From positions 1 to 37,839 of the forward strand of contig JAGQPR010000011.1 in the NCBI GenBank assembly GCA_020426625.1: DNA of 37,839 bases, in the 5' to 3' direction. Position 1 is the stretch's first letter. Each line of letters begins with the position of its first letter. A model generated the notes under the pieces. It saw only the letters and a program-made list of their open reading frames with translations. It was not told the DNA's origin and did no database searches. Below are positions 25,937 through 36,325 of this stretch, piece after piece. A program made the translations under genes and the position numbers. The DNA is from Planctomycetales bacterium. Lineage in GTDB: Bacteria > Planctomycetota > Planctomycetia > Pirellulales > Pirellulaceae.

Positions 25937-27625
25937 CTATTGGCTAGCTTGCAGTGTTTGAGCCACGCCGACCAATTTCTGCTGGCGTGAGGCCAGCTCG
26001 AGTAAGTCGGGCAGAATCGTTTCAGGTTGCGATCCAGTCTCCAAAATCTTCGAAAGCGTTGCTGTTCGCTTGTTGATCCGAGTCTGAAGTGTACGCACCA
26101 GTCGCAATTCGGCAAGTTTGTCCACCAGCGGTTGGTCCCCTTGCTGTTGCTGCCCCTGCCCATCGTTGTTCTGCTGTTGCGACTTTTTGTCGGCATTCTC
26201 CTTTTGGACTTGGACAAGTGATTGCACCATTTCCTCCAACGCCACGACAATTTCCTCCTCGAAAATCAACGTCAACTCCCCGACGTCACCTTTTGCTAGC
26301 CGCTCCGCAACATTCTCAATATCCGAATTCACCTGTTGCATCGCTTCAGGGAAAGCTGAGCTGGAGCCTTCCTCGCGCAAGAGCAAGAACGCTCGCTCTC
26401 CGTCAGCTAGTATCTTCCGTTCTTCTAAGGACAGTTTGTTGGACAGCATTTGCACCTGGCGTTCGTCATTGTCACCACCAATTTCTGCCAATCGCTGCGT
26501 TTCGTTCAATACCTTAGCTTGGGCGTCCAACATTCTTCGCAGTCGAACTTCCAGCGACGCCAATGAGCGTTCAATTTCCTCTTCTCGCAATTGCCGCAGA
26601 ATCTGCTGCAGTTCCGCGACCGCGTCACGAAGACTTTCCTCCGCCTGTCGCTGCTTCGCGACAGCTTGGTCGCGCTCAGCGGCTTCCAGGGCTTGCCTAG
26701 CTTCCTCCATTCGCTGCCGGGCTTCCGCGATCTTCTGCTGGGCTCGGTCACTTGGACTCTGTGGCTGCTGCGGTTGTGGAGACGAATCTACGGGCTGCGA
26801 TACATCGCCAGGAGAAGGGCTGCCAGGAGAGGGATCTCCAGGGGCGCCTGGCGACCTTTGATCATTCTCGGACGATTGATCGGTGGCCGCGGGATCTGCG
26901 TCTGCTTCCCCAGAGGCTGGCGCATCGGAAGCTGGCGAGTCAGGCGATTTGGAGGAATCCTCGTTTTGCTCAGATGAATCCTGCTGTTCCTTGGTCTCAC
27001 TTGCCGGTTGGGAATTCGAATCAGCGTCATCCTTGACTTCCTCGCCGCCATTCAAATCACTTTGAATATCCTTCGCTTTGTCTTCCAGCTGCAGCTGGTT
27101 CTCTGCAGCGGGCTTGAATTCTTGACCTCCTTCCGTTCGGCCTCGCAAGGAACTTTGCATGCGCAGTAGACGATCCGTTTCTTCGATCCAGCGACGAACC
27201 TGGTCTCGCTGCTCACGGATTCGCTGCTCGCGGTTTTCACTTTGAAGCAGGTCCAGGATCCGCTGCAGATTATCGCGGCTAATTTTCTGTTGTTCGATAG
27301 CTTCAACGTATTGTCCGTTGTCAAGATTCTGAGCAGCCTCGACCAAAGCACCTGCTAATTTGGCTTGTTTGCTCAATTGCACAGCCTGCTTCAACAAAGC
27401 GGCTCGCGTCGGGTTTTCCGACTCAACAATTTCCGCCGACCGCAGCAGCAGTTCCTCCAGCGTGGTAAAGCGCTCGGCGACTGATTTCTGTTGTGCTCCC
27501 AGTGATAGCTGACCTGAATTCCCAAGAAGCGAATCGCCAGGTGTCTGTGCGGGGCAAAGGTTCGGGACAGCCAGTGTTGCAGTCACGCAGAACAGCCCGA
27601 GTATTAGCATTCGCATATTGTTCAT
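25937..27625 (-). CDS. Exported Gln/Glu-rich coiled-coil protein
   Basis: 562 residues, unrecognised. An N-terminal signal peptide (MRMLILGLFCVTATLAVPNL) is followed by a mature part dominated by long coiled coils (about 50-150 and 290-510), with a Pro/Ser/Asp-rich disordered linker at about 200-285 carrying SPG repeats. The end (LLELASRQQKLVGVAQTLQA) is again helical. The start is ATG 27625 with GAGG close by, or the ATG at 27616, which has better spacing; both precede the signal. It follows the DUF4175-like gene after 234 bases and a terminator-like hairpin. It is likely a periplasmic partner of the MoxR/vWA membrane complex, by position only. Confidence 0.72.
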   Translation of the reverse strand: MNNMRMLILGLFCVTATLAVPNLCPAQTPGDSLLGNSGQLSLGAQQKSVAERFTTLEELLLRSAEIVESENPTRAALLKQAVQLSKQAKLAGALVEAAQNLDNGQYVEAIEQQKISRDNLQRILDLLQSENREQRIREQRDQVRRWIEETDRLLRMQSSLRGRTEGGQEFKPAAENQLQLEDKAKDIQSDLNGGEEVKDDADSNSQPASETKEQQDSSEQNEDSSKSPDSPASDAPASGEADADPAATDQSSENDQRSPGAPGDPSPGSPSPGDVSQPVDSSPQPQQPQSPSDRAQQKIAEARQRMEEARQALEAAERDQAVAKQRQAEESLRDAVAELQQILRQLREEEIERSLASLEVRLRRMLDAQAKVLNETQRLAEIGGDNDERQVQMLSNKLSLEERKILADGERAFLLLREEGSSSAFPEAMQQVNSDIENVAERLAKGDVGELTLIFEEEIVVALEEMVQSLVQVQKENADKKSQQQNNDGQGQQQQGDQPLVDKLAELRLVRTLQTRINKRTATLSKILETGSQPETILPDLLELASRQQKLVGVAQTLQASQ

Positions 27626-27682
27626 TTCCTCAATTTCCGGCGCATCAATTCCACTGCCCGTGGTCGAACCTGAGAATAACCG

Positions 27683-27714
27683 AAAAATTCCTGCAACAGT
27701 CAATACACTGTTGC
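27683..27714 (-). terminator. Terminator- or attenuator-like hairpin
   Basis: On the + strand GCAACAGT (27693-27700) and ACTGTTGC (27707-27714) form a perfect 8-bp stem with a 6-base loop. On the - strand the stem is followed by AGGAATTTTT, so a T5 tract begins five bases after it. It lies about 150 bases past the DUF4175-like gene stop and about 70 bases ahead of the next start, so it may attenuate transcription within the run. Confidence 0.42.
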
Positions 27715-27859
27715 CGCCTACAGGTGGTTTGCCCGCAAAGTTCAATTCGTGCCGTTGGGCGGGTAACGCTTCGCTCGTCCTAGTTGCATCCATGAGCCGT
27801 TCGAGCACGTTTACGGGCTACGCCACGCCCTGACTGATGGGCCATATCGATTCTGTTGG

Positions 27860-30223
27860 TTATTGCAACAATTCTAATATACGCTGCTGTTGTTTCTGCT
27901 CGGTCGCTTTCAGCAGCCCATCTTGATCTTCAACCAAAGCACGAACCATGTCAACGAGTTCGTTAAAGGACTCCATGTCTTGCATATTCGACTTGATCGA
28001 ATCCAACTGGATCAACACCTTGTCCAGGCTTGCCATGGCCTGTTGGCTTTCCAGAATTCCCGCCTTCTCGGTGGAGGTTGCTTGCATAAGCTCAGCCAGA
28101 TCCTGCTGCAATTCCCGATATTCGGTTTGTAAGAGCGCACGCAGAGGGATCGAGACCTTGGTACTCAATCTTTCCTGTCGATCGCGGCTGTCAATTCGAT
28201 TGTTGATCAACTGGGACCGCAATCCTTCGATTTGAGCAGCCAAACTTGCGAGCTCCTGTTGCGACTTGTCTCCCTGCAACAAGCATTGTTGTGCTCGAAT
28301 GGCAGCCCGCTGCCGAACGACCGCGTCATCCTCAGGTTCTTCCTGTAGTGTCAGCAAACCAACGAAAGCCCAGGTAGGCATTTCGCGTCCGCTATGAGCT
28401 ACAGGAGTATTCAGCGCGGACAGATCGACCTGGATATTGCTTAGACTCTCCCGCAACTGAGTCAATTCTTGCATGATCAGCTCTAGGTTTTCTCGTTGTT
28501 CTAATTCCTGTCGATCCAGGATTACCAGCAACTCGTCCACGGTAACGATCGAAAACTGCAGTCGTTGTCCCTGGGCGAGCCTGGGCTGGTCGGTTAAGTC
28601 ATATCTATCCGTGGCGGAAACAACCAAGTCTAAGGTCATTCCGGGTTGCGCATTCAATCGCCCTTGTTCGCTAAGTTGCAGCAGATCGATGTTCGACTGC
28701 AACTCCCCCTGCGATCCTAGCACAAGCGGAACTTGAACCACTGGTCCACCATCCAGAGAAACCTCCGCATTGACCGCGGCCAGGGCATGATCATCCGTAA
28801 CATTTCCTCTTACCGGTAACATAGCGCTGGCAGTAATAGCACTACCGATTCCTTCAATCTGCGAAAGCACTTCCGGGATCGTGTCTGGTTGAACGGCGAT
28901 GAGATAGCGTGGGATCTGGTCGGTTGGCAACCCAAAGGCGTCAAACATCCGCACTTCAACGACTTGGCTCTCGGTCAATATGCCGAGAGGCACCGAAAAC
29001 CGCTGGCCGGCAACTGAAGCCAATTGCACTTGCGGCACCTGGTCTGAGCCTTGTGTTGACGAGTAGACGACGAATTCGACGGAACTGAGTTCGCAGCTGG
29101 CCGTTGCCTGCATCGTAACTCGCGTCCCCTCTGGAATAACACTACCACTACGAAATTCCAGGGATTCTACGGCGGGGCGACTACTTGCGTCATCGATCAA
29201 GTACGACGGATAGGCACACGTCAGTTGCATGGAGACAATTGCCGAAGGATCGACCGTATTGATCCTCAAGTCGCGAAGCCTAGCATCCAGGCCCACGATA
29301 TCAAACTGCATGCGTTCATCAATTGCATCTAGCGGCGGGCCATCGATGGTGAAGCTCTGCCAGCCCTCTCGAGGGGCGCCCACTCGGCGAAGATTCGCAC
29401 GACCACGATCACCTTCGCTGGATTGATAGAATAGAGTACAGGTATCTGGAACTTGATCTGCAGTCGTGTCCGCAGAGATTTGAAGCAATGCCGCAGCACC
29501 GGTGGGCACGTAGGCTTGCTGATCGACAAAGGGGATGGTTACTCTCGCGGCAGCAAGCTGCCCAGTAAACGCTGGCACTTGCAATTCCAGCCCGTCGGCG
29601 CGCAGACGCGCCTTGCGCGGCCATGGGTCGTTGGAGAGCATTAACAGCCGGTTGGACCAGTGGCCTATCCAGGCTGGCATGGCAATAGCTGCTAGCACCG
29701 TAAACACGGCAGCAAAGATTACCATGCCAACCAATGCCCAGAGCGGCTGCCACTCAAACATCTCCGAAGGTTCTACTTGTTCAATGTCTCGATTGACCGA
29801 TGCATGAACAAGGTCTAGCATCTTGGAGTAGGCGGTAGGATTGGAGACATCATGAACGTTCGACTCGTTCAGCTGAATGGCAGTAACCAATTCGTAGTTA
29901 AGCGCCGGGTATTTCCGCTCGATCAAAAGAGCCAACGAGCTGTCCTTAAGTCGGTACAAAAGGCGAGGAGCCAACGAGCGGACCAGCACCCAGATGCAAC
30001 CACCTGCCATCAAGCCAAGCAACGTGACGCGCAACCATCTGGGCGTTTCGTTCGAACCCACTGTCACGGGCAAGTAATCAACCAGGCCGCCCAACCAGAA
30101 AGTCACCAGCAGCCACAGCACAATTATGCAAAGGCTTTGGGCAATCACGTAACGGCGGAGCATTGAGCGAATGCAATTGAGCTTGGTATTGACTTGAGCC
30201 GACAACATTGGCGAACCTGACAT
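27860..30223 (-). CDS. DUF4175-like membrane protein
   Basis: 787 residues. Three membrane segments lie at about 26-47, 64-84 and 160-185, followed by a long exported part with Ig-like beta-rich stretches (about 190-560) and a C-terminal coiled coil (about 580-787, ELEQRENLELIMQELTQLRE and similar). The layout and the LLIERKYPALNYELVTAIQL block match DUF4175-type proteins next to BatA/vWA genes in Planctomycetes. The frame extends to 30493, overlapping the vWA gene. ATG 30223 or 30208 gives a start after that gene's stop and before the first membrane helix. It probably belongs to the MoxR/vWA complex. Confidence 0.75.
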   Translation of the reverse strand: MSGSPMLSAQVNTKLNCIRSMLRRYVIAQSLCIIVLWLLVTFWLGGLVDYLPVTVGSNETPRWLRVTLLGLMAGGCIWVLVRSLAPRLLYRLKDSSLALLIERKYPALNYELVTAIQLNESNVHDVSNPTAYSKMLDLVHASVNRDIEQVEPSEMFEWQPLWALVGMVIFAAVFTVLAAIAMPAWIGHWSNRLLMLSNDPWPRKARLRADGLELQVPAFTGQLAAARVTIPFVDQQAYVPTGAAALLQISADTTADQVPDTCTLFYQSSEGDRGRANLRRVGAPREGWQSFTIDGPPLDAIDERMQFDIVGLDARLRDLRINTVDPSAIVSMQLTCAYPSYLIDDASSRPAVESLEFRSGSVIPEGTRVTMQATASCELSSVEFVVYSSTQGSDQVPQVQLASVAGQRFSVPLGILTESQVVEVRMFDAFGLPTDQIPRYLIAVQPDTIPEVLSQIEGIGSAITASAMLPVRGNVTDDHALAAVNAEVSLDGGPVVQVPLVLGSQGELQSNIDLLQLSEQGRLNAQPGMTLDLVVSATDRYDLTDQPRLAQGQRLQFSIVTVDELLVILDRQELEQRENLELIMQELTQLRESLSNIQVDLSALNTPVAHSGREMPTWAFVGLLTLQEEPEDDAVVRQRAAIRAQQCLLQGDKSQQELASLAAQIEGLRSQLINNRIDSRDRQERLSTKVSIPLRALLQTEYRELQQDLAELMQATSTEKAGILESQQAMASLDKVLIQLDSIKSNMQDMESFNELVDMVRALVEDQDGLLKATEQKQQQRILELLQ

Positions 30224-30285
30224 GGCCGTTGAGCTAATTCCTGTGCGGATCGAGTGGAAACGCTGTGTTGAGCATTTGCCTGGAT

Positions 30286-33069
30286 TCAAGCAAGTCGGTG
30301 TACTCGCCTGGCGAGCCATTCCAGCGAAAGGCAGCATGCAATCCAGGTCATCAGCCAACCCAGCCAACGTATTTGAAAATCGCGGTCTTGCGCTCCCGGC
30401 AGAAAGGCAATCGAGTCCTGGGAAACAATCGCATCGGCCACGGCATACAGCCCGTTTGGGCTCTGTGCCGCTGAAGCAGCTGTCCCCTTCCAATACAAAC
30501 CACCAGTATCGCTTGCCAACTGTGCCAACAGCAAGTCATTTCGCTCGGCGGACTGCATTTCACTTGCTGGCACGCGCCCGCGAACTTCGACGGAAAGCAC
30601 TTCCTGAGGAGAGCCACTCAAAAGAAGTTCTATTCGGTATTCACCGGGCACGAGTACTGGGAATTGCCCGCTGTAGACTCCCGGCTGCGAACCATCGGCG
30701 AGCGGTCGCAGTACCAGCGGTACATTGTTGCCTTGGCTGTCGATCAAACGAGCGACAACTTCTGCCTGGATTAACGGTTCGTACTGTTCCGTTTTCAGCA
30801 CCGCCCGGACAATCACTTGCTCTCGCAATGTGGCTTGCTCGCGGTCAACTAGCAATATTCCCCGGTCGGAATCAAGCATCAATCGCCCCTGGGAAATCCA
30901 CCGCACCAGCTTTGTGTAAAAGCGATCAAAATACTGTTCGCCCTCGCTGCGCATACGCCACATCTCGCCGCCGCCAAGATAGGCCACACGACCACCTCCG
31001 TAGAACTGGCTGGCGATGTAGATCGGCAGCTGCCCATCCAGCAATGTGTTCGGGTCGCCGAAAAAGGCGAGCGCTTTTGCCCCCGGCTTCAATTCGTATG
31101 CTGAATAGTAACCGTACACGCCAGCGAATGAATTCCATATTTCCAAGCTACTGTCCGGATCATCGCTGACCCACATGAAATCCGTCTGCATGCCATCGGC
31201 TGTCAAGACGAGCCGCCAAGGTGTGGGAGATTCGACGCGCCCTCCGGCCAGCAGACGACTACCACGCTGCTCGAGAACAACGGGTGAAAGTGCTCGCAAG
31301 TGTTGCGAACGAGCGCCGGGGGACGAGCGGCTTATCCATTTCGGCATTTCCACACTGCCTGCGACTATCAAGAATCCACCGGCTTGCTCAGCCACCCACT
31401 GCTCCAGGGCGGCCACCGATGCATCGGGAATTGCCAGCCAATCCGCATCGAATGCCAGCACCGCGTCGTAGTTGGATAACTCGGCTCGCGTCGCTGGGAA
31501 TTCGGTGAGCAACTCCTGGGATTCCTGCGAAGAAGCAGCCGTGGCCGTCTGAAGCAAGACGTGAGATTCGACGTCGCGATCTCGAAAGAGCAGATTTCGA
31601 ACGAATTGATACTCGCGAGTTGGCCCACCGGCAAGAATCAGAACCCGATTCTTACGCTCAATGACTTCAACCGTAGCGGACATCGAATCGTCGCGAGGCT
31701 CCGCATCTCCCGCTGGTGGCAAAATTCGCACTTGGTATTGCCATTGGCCAACCGTCCGCGGTTCCAATTTGAACTCGGCCTGTGCCAGCGTGCCGTCGGC
31801 CGGAAGTTCGACTTGCTGCTCGCCATCCAGCCGGAAAGATCTGGCATCACCATCCTTCGGCCCAGATGCAACTTGGACGGCCAGTTGCTTGCCTTCAAAT
31901 CCGACACCGCCAATTAGCGCTTTGAGGGAAAATTTATCACCGGGATACAATCTTTTGGGAACATCCAACTCGACAATTTGCGCGTTTGGTGGGCTTTTCT
32001 CAGAACCCAAGCCTACGAAAAAAAGCGGAACGCGAGCATTCTTGGCGCTGACGGCAATTTGTTTTGGGTCAATGCCGGCGTTGCTACAGCCATCGGTGAA
32101 CACGAGAATTCCAGCAAGGGGATTGCCCAGCTCTCGGTCCAATATAGCTCGGATCGCGTCGCCCAAACGAGTTTCCGTTCCGTTAGCTTGCAATTCAGCG
32201 TGCCAATCCTCAGGCAAGGCCAGTTCTTTGATGGATTCAGGCTCGTTGCTTGGTTCAATGGTCGCATCTTGAACACGCAGGGCTACCTGTGAGAAAAGGG
32301 AACCGAGCGTGTAGGCTGTGTTTGGAATGATGGCGAACGCGATAGCCGTAAGAGAAGCGAGCATCAGCGTCGCACCACTCAATAGAACCCATCCGCCGGG
32401 TTCCCAAGTGCGATAGCCTAGAAACTGAGCCCCCAGCGAAATGCCGATAGCTGCTGCTGCCGCGACGCCAAGCGCCAGAGCCAGCAAGGCCAACCACCGC
32501 CCTGCTTGGAGAGTCGGCTCTTCCTGCGAACTCTCGGTTTGATTGGTTTCTTGCGTCTGTTGTCGGGGAACCGCAGCGACGGTCGAAGGTCGGGATTGAG
32601 AATCGAATCTATAAATTGTCAACTGATGGCGGGCGGCCAGCTGATTCACCAAGTCCGAGTCCTGCATGAACTTTGCCACTTCTTGAATCCTGGAAGCGGT
32701 GCTGGCAACGCCCACCTCTGATGGTGTTCCAGCCAACGTCATGCTTAGCGAAGTATCCACCAACACGGCCAATCGCGATTGCCGCACGATCTTTTGTTCG
32801 GATCGCTTTTCGAATTGCATAAAATGAAACAGCAGGCCCAGCATGGCAGCGATTCGTAACATCACCAGCGCCCAGCCGACAGGCTTGGGCTGTTCCACGG
32901 AATCACGTCGATACCAGTAGACGATAAAGCACAATACCGAAAGGCAGACCATCAACAACAACAACCAGTGCCACCATTGGTCCAGCTGCTCCACACGCAG
33001 CCACTGGTAATACACGCGTTTCTGACCAAGTAGCGTCAAAGTATTTGTTAGAAATGACCAGGAGCTCAT
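30286..33069 (-). CDS. vWA membrane protein with GATase-like fold and split MIDAS domain
   Basis: 927 residues. Two N-terminal membrane segments (about 34-54, 65-86) precede a von Willebrand A domain with MIDAS motif DTSLSM at 105-110. A hydrophobic hairpin (about 191-217 and 226-249) interrupts the domain before the MIDAS Thr300 and FTDG (324-327). A beta-rich region and a glutamine-amidotransferase-like segment follow (NRVLILAGGPTREYQ, YDAVLAFDADWL), without a catalytic Cys triad that I can see. A final membrane segment lies near the C-terminus. The start ATG overlaps the BatA stop as TGATG; an in-frame TTG lies just before. Likely part of the MoxR-linked complex. Confidence 0.83.
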   Translation of the reverse strand: MSSWSFLTNTLTLLGQKRVYYQWLRVEQLDQWWHWLLLLMVCLSVLCFIVYWYRRDSVEQPKPVGWALVMLRIAAMLGLLFHFMQFEKRSEQKIVRQSRLAVLVDTSLSMTLAGTPSEVGVASTASRIQEVAKFMQDSDLVNQLAARHQLTIYRFDSQSRPSTVAAVPRQQTQETNQTESSQEEPTLQAGRWLALLALALGVAAAAAIGISLGAQFLGYRTWEPGGWVLLSGATLMLASLTAIAFAIIPNTAYTLGSLFSQVALRVQDATIEPSNEPESIKELALPEDWHAELQANGTETRLGDAIRAILDRELGNPLAGILVFTDGCSNAGIDPKQIAVSAKNARVPLFFVGLGSEKSPPNAQIVELDVPKRLYPGDKFSLKALIGGVGFEGKQLAVQVASGPKDGDARSFRLDGEQQVELPADGTLAQAEFKLEPRTVGQWQYQVRILPPAGDAEPRDDSMSATVEVIERKNRVLILAGGPTREYQFVRNLLFRDRDVESHVLLQTATAASSQESQELLTEFPATRAELSNYDAVLAFDADWLAIPDASVAALEQWVAEQAGGFLIVAGSVEMPKWISRSSPGARSQHLRALSPVVLEQRGSRLLAGGRVESPTPWRLVLTADGMQTDFMWVSDDPDSSLEIWNSFAGVYGYYSAYELKPGAKALAFFGDPNTLLDGQLPIYIASQFYGGGRVAYLGGGEMWRMRSEGEQYFDRFYTKLVRWISQGRLMLDSDRGILLVDREQATLREQVIVRAVLKTEQYEPLIQAEVVARLIDSQGNNVPLVLRPLADGSQPGVYSGQFPVLVPGEYRIELLLSGSPQEVLSVEVRGRVPASEMQSAERNDLLLAQLASDTGGLYWKGTAASAAQSPNGLYAVADAIVSQDSIAFLPGAQDRDFQIRWLGWLMTWIACCLSLEWLARRVHRLA

Positions 33070-35417
33070 CAATGCGCAGCTCCTATGAGACGCGGCGAAT
33101 GATAGCTGGCAGAATAGGCGAGCAGTTGTTCAGCGACCAACAAGGCGGCGAGCAGCAACATCATTAGCGTGCTATGAGAAGCATCGAGTGTATTCATCCC
33201 GCTGCCGCTGACGGCATCTGCCGTACGATACTCAACTGGTAAGCCCTCGAAACGCTGGTCAAACTCGTTGCGTGTCACGCGCTCGAGGTTGCCCTCTGTC
33301 GCTACGACATTGCGAGCGGCATTCCGCACGATCTGCTTGCCCTGGCTCGTAGTCATCCACGATTCGAAGATACCCTGTCTAAGCAAAGGATCCAACAATT
33401 GCCGATCTGGTTCCTCCAGCGTCGGCCGAACCTGCAACAAAGCCATTGGTTGACTAGTGGATTCGCTGGGCAACTGTTCGACCTTGCGCTGCAGCCTTAA
33501 GCGGGTGCCCTGCTCCGTAGCTGGCACCAGCACTTCTGCATCGGGCATGATGGTTTGCCCCTGAACAAGCATCGTGGTTGGTTGTCCAACGGGTTCGCTG
33601 GTTGCCTCACGTCGAAAGCTGCCCAAGTAGCCGAGTGTCCGCAAGACAACGACAACAAAAGTTGGATCTTGGGCCCAATTGCTCCAATCGGATGTCAGGC
33701 CGGTCAGCAATGCCAAGACGCGACCATTCCCGAAGCGCCGCTCGACGAATAAGGGACGGTTGCCTGGTCCATAGGCTAGGATGTCGAGCCCGCCAGTATC
33801 TTGTGGCGACATGGAACTTGTTTCAAAAAGCCGGCGGATCTGAAGAAGAAAAAAGGGAGAGCTGGACAGCTGAGTTAGCGGCGCGAGCACGGGATGAGAC
33901 GTCGCAGTTACATTGGGTCCACGACTCAGCTCTGCAGAATCCAACTCGACGATCCCTTCCAATTGCAATGGAAAAAGGCCTTGGCCATCCCGGTACAACT
34001 GTTCGTTCATGAATTGCAAGTTCGTATTTCTTCCGCCTAGAAAAAACAAACCATGTCCAGCCCGACAGTAATCTTCCAGCAGAGCGATTGCCTGTGGTTC
34101 CAACCGCGGCACATCGAGAAGGCAAACTACGTCGAATTGCTCAATCGCCTCAAACGTACTGTCGCGCAATTTCGTTGGACTGCCTCGTTCTACCGAAATT
34201 CCGGTCCGCAAGCGAGCGTCAGGGCGAACCGCCGTTTCAAAAAAGAACGCATTGGAATTATCCACTTCGCCGTCCACCAACAGGACTCGCTGCGTCTGCT
34301 GTATACCGATAACGCACCAGCGGCGATTGTCATCGGCCAACGCATCGTCAGGCAGAGAGGCCTCGACAACATGTTGCCCCTGAGTGCTGAAAATCACTTG
34401 GACTTGTCTGGCAACGGTTTGCGATGGTTCAATCTGTTCAATGACAACTGGGGGCAAGTCGCTGACATCGCCGGAATAGACTTCATCCGGCCTGGGTGTC
34501 GCCAAGCCTTCTGGATAAGATATGGTACGCAAGCGAATGACCACGTTTCGCGCCGTTTGGGGCGATTGATTGCGCACTTGAATGCGAACCATCAGTGGCA
34601 CGCCAGCCGCCCACACCTCTTGCTCCGGTTCCACCGTCGCGATACTGAGATTCTGTGCAGGCGAATTCTTGCCGCAGTCGATAAATTGAAAACTGACGTC
34701 ACTGTCTGCCAACTCCCGCAATTTGGACTTAGTGCTTTCTGGTTCTCCATATTCATTGCGACGCAGATCAGTCACAACGTACACGTTGGCTTTTTCCTCG
34801 GTGTGTTGCGTGATCATTGGAGCGACCAAGTCCAAGGCATCGTCGGGAGAAAGTTGCAAAGCAGTGGGCCTAGTGGCATTTAATCGCTCTAGCAGACGCC
34901 CGGGCTCGGCGGGAATAGATCTAGCGAAGAGGTCAGCGGCAGCGTCAAGACGTGCTTCTTGCGATTCGTTCCGAGCAGCCAAAGCAGCGCGACTGAAGCG
35001 AACTAGCGTCACTTGGTGTTGACCGCCACGCCCTGCGATGGACCGCACGATCGCGTCCAGAGAACGCAGCGCGCGACTGTACGCCGACTCTCCAGACTCT
35101 GACTCATTCATCGAATAACTGTCGTCAAGCAGTAGGTAGTGGTGCGTGGTCTGCCCGCCTAGCAAACCCATCCATTGCGAATTGCTAATCCAGCGAGCCA
35201 ACATCATTACCAAGAGCAGCATTGCCAGGATGCGCGAGGCCAACAAGAGCCATTGCTTGAGCATTACCCAGCGTCGATTGCGTCGGTTGCTTTCCAACAA
35301 GAAATCCATGGCAGCCCATTTCACCCGACGATGGCGAAGCATATTGATCAAATGCACCAGAATTGGCACACCGATCAGTAAGAATCCCCAGGTGAGAGGT
35401 TGGTACAGGAACTGCAT
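33069..35417 (-). CDS. BatA-domain vWA membrane protein
   Basis: 782 residues. The N-terminal BatA-type block (LYQPLTWGFLLIGVPILVHL, RRVKWAAMDFL) includes membrane segments at about 8-26 and 54-76. A vWA domain follows with MIDAS DDSYSM at 98-103, then Ig-like/beta repeats and a glutamine-amidotransferase-like fold (FDVVCLLDVPRLEPQAIALL, GHGLFFLGGRN). A C-terminal membrane segment lies at about 755-772. The gene starts eight bases after the DUF58 stop and couples to the next vWA gene by TGATG. Family members occur in MoxR-DUF58-BatA operons and are thought to act with the MoxR chaperone ATPase; the cellular process here is unknown. Confidence 0.9.
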   Translation of the reverse strand: MQFLYQPLTWGFLLIGVPILVHLINMLRHRRVKWAAMDFLLESNRRNRRWVMLKQWLLLASRILAMLLLVMMLARWISNSQWMGLLGGQTTHHYLLLDDSYSMNESESGESAYSRALRSLDAIVRSIAGRGGQHQVTLVRFSRAALAARNESQEARLDAAADLFARSIPAEPGRLLERLNATRPTALQLSPDDALDLVAPMITQHTEEKANVYVVTDLRRNEYGEPESTKSKLRELADSDVSFQFIDCGKNSPAQNLSIATVEPEQEVWAAGVPLMVRIQVRNQSPQTARNVVIRLRTISYPEGLATPRPDEVYSGDVSDLPPVVIEQIEPSQTVARQVQVIFSTQGQHVVEASLPDDALADDNRRWCVIGIQQTQRVLLVDGEVDNSNAFFFETAVRPDARLRTGISVERGSPTKLRDSTFEAIEQFDVVCLLDVPRLEPQAIALLEDYCRAGHGLFFLGGRNTNLQFMNEQLYRDGQGLFPLQLEGIVELDSAELSRGPNVTATSHPVLAPLTQLSSSPFFLLQIRRLFETSSMSPQDTGGLDILAYGPGNRPLFVERRFGNGRVLALLTGLTSDWSNWAQDPTFVVVVLRTLGYLGSFRREATSEPVGQPTTMLVQGQTIMPDAEVLVPATEQGTRLRLQRKVEQLPSESTSQPMALLQVRPTLEEPDRQLLDPLLRQGIFESWMTTSQGKQIVRNAARNVVATEGNLERVTRNEFDQRFEGLPVEYRTADAVSGSGMNTLDASHSTLMMLLLAALLVAEQLLAYSASYHSPRLIGAAH

Positions 35418-35425
35418 GAATACGC

Positions 35426-36325
35426 CTATCTCCGCACCGAGTGCATACGGCTACTGAGGATACGAGACAGAACCGCATCGGGAGCTTCACTAGTTCGCAC
35501 CAAGATGTAGTCGCTGCTCGACGCAGCACAGGCACGCCGTACGCGATCTAGAAACCGTTCGAGGGCTTCGAGGTAACCTTCGCGAAGCGATCGCGGATTG
35601 CATGTTAGGTGCATCTCGGACTCGAGGCCCTCGAATCGAGTTGGATCGTTGAACGGAAAGTCGATTTCGTCATCGTGCAAAACATGCAATATCATCACGT
35701 CGTGCCCGGCTCGGCGTAGGGTATCAATTCCTCGCAATGAACTTTCTTCGGCGCCAAGCAGATCGCTGATCAACACCATCAGGCCGCGTCTGGGAAAGGT
35801 CTGCACCACGTCCTTGAAAACCGAATCCAAGTCGGTCTTTTCCGCGGGCTGAGCATTGTCGAGCGAAACCAAAATATCCGTCAAATGCTTTTGACTAGTG
35901 CGCATCGGCACTCGGCCGCGGACCTGTTGATCGAATAGCAGACTGCCGACCGCATCTTGTTGCTTAAGAACCAGCAAGGCCAGGCAAGCAGCCAATGTGG
36001 CAGCATATTCGAATTTCGTTTCGCCTGGCGGTCCATAACTCATGCTAGCCGAGCTATCGATCAACAACGAGCAGCGGAGGTTTGTGTCCTCTTCATACTG
36101 TTTGATAACCAATCGATCCTGACGGGCCCAGACTTTCCAATCCACATGTCGGACGTCGTCACCCGGCACGTACTGGCGGTGCTGGACAAACTCAACCGAC
36201 TGGCCGAAATACGGACTGCGGTGGGCTCCGGACAGAAAACCTTCGACGATATGGCGGGCTCGCAACTCAAGCCGCTGTACCCGCTTGACCGCCTCAGGAG
36301 GCAAAAATCTTTTGGAAGCGGGCAT
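35426..36325 (-). CDS. DUF58 domain protein
   Basis: 299 residues, soluble. The DUF58 hallmark [16 protein letters not shown] is at 53-68, and a vWA-like DSSAS at 90-94 follows (LLIDSSASM). Later blocks, [12 protein letters not shown] and [14 protein letters not shown], complete the family pattern. DUF58 proteins accompany MoxR ATPases and BatA proteins. The ATG lies inside the end of the MoxR gene (32-base overlap), so the two are translationally linked. The BatA gene begins eight bases after its stop. Confidence 0.93.
   Translation of the reverse strand: MPASKRFLPPEAVKRVQRLELRARHIVEGFLSGAHRSPYFGQSVEFVQHRQYVPGDDVRHVDWKVWARQDRLVIKQYEEDTNLRCSLLIDSSASMSYGPPGETKFEYAATLAACLALLVLKQQDAVGSLLFDQQVRGRVPMRTSQKHLTDILVSLDNAQPAEKTDLDSVFKDVVQTFPRRGLMVLISDLLGAEESSLRGIDTLRRAGHDVMILHVLHDDEIDFPFNDPTRFEGLESEMHLTCNPRSLREGYLEALERFLDRVRRACAASSSDYILVRTSEAPDAVLSRILSSRMHSVRR

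Noticed and set aside
26118..26861. 247-codon Ser/Cys/Arg-rich frame on the + strand
   Set aside because: Composition is the antisense of a Gln/Glu-rich coiled coil. No start signal or domain.
30222..31169. 315-codon open frame on the + strand
   Set aside because: Antisense to the vWA gene; no recognisable motif.
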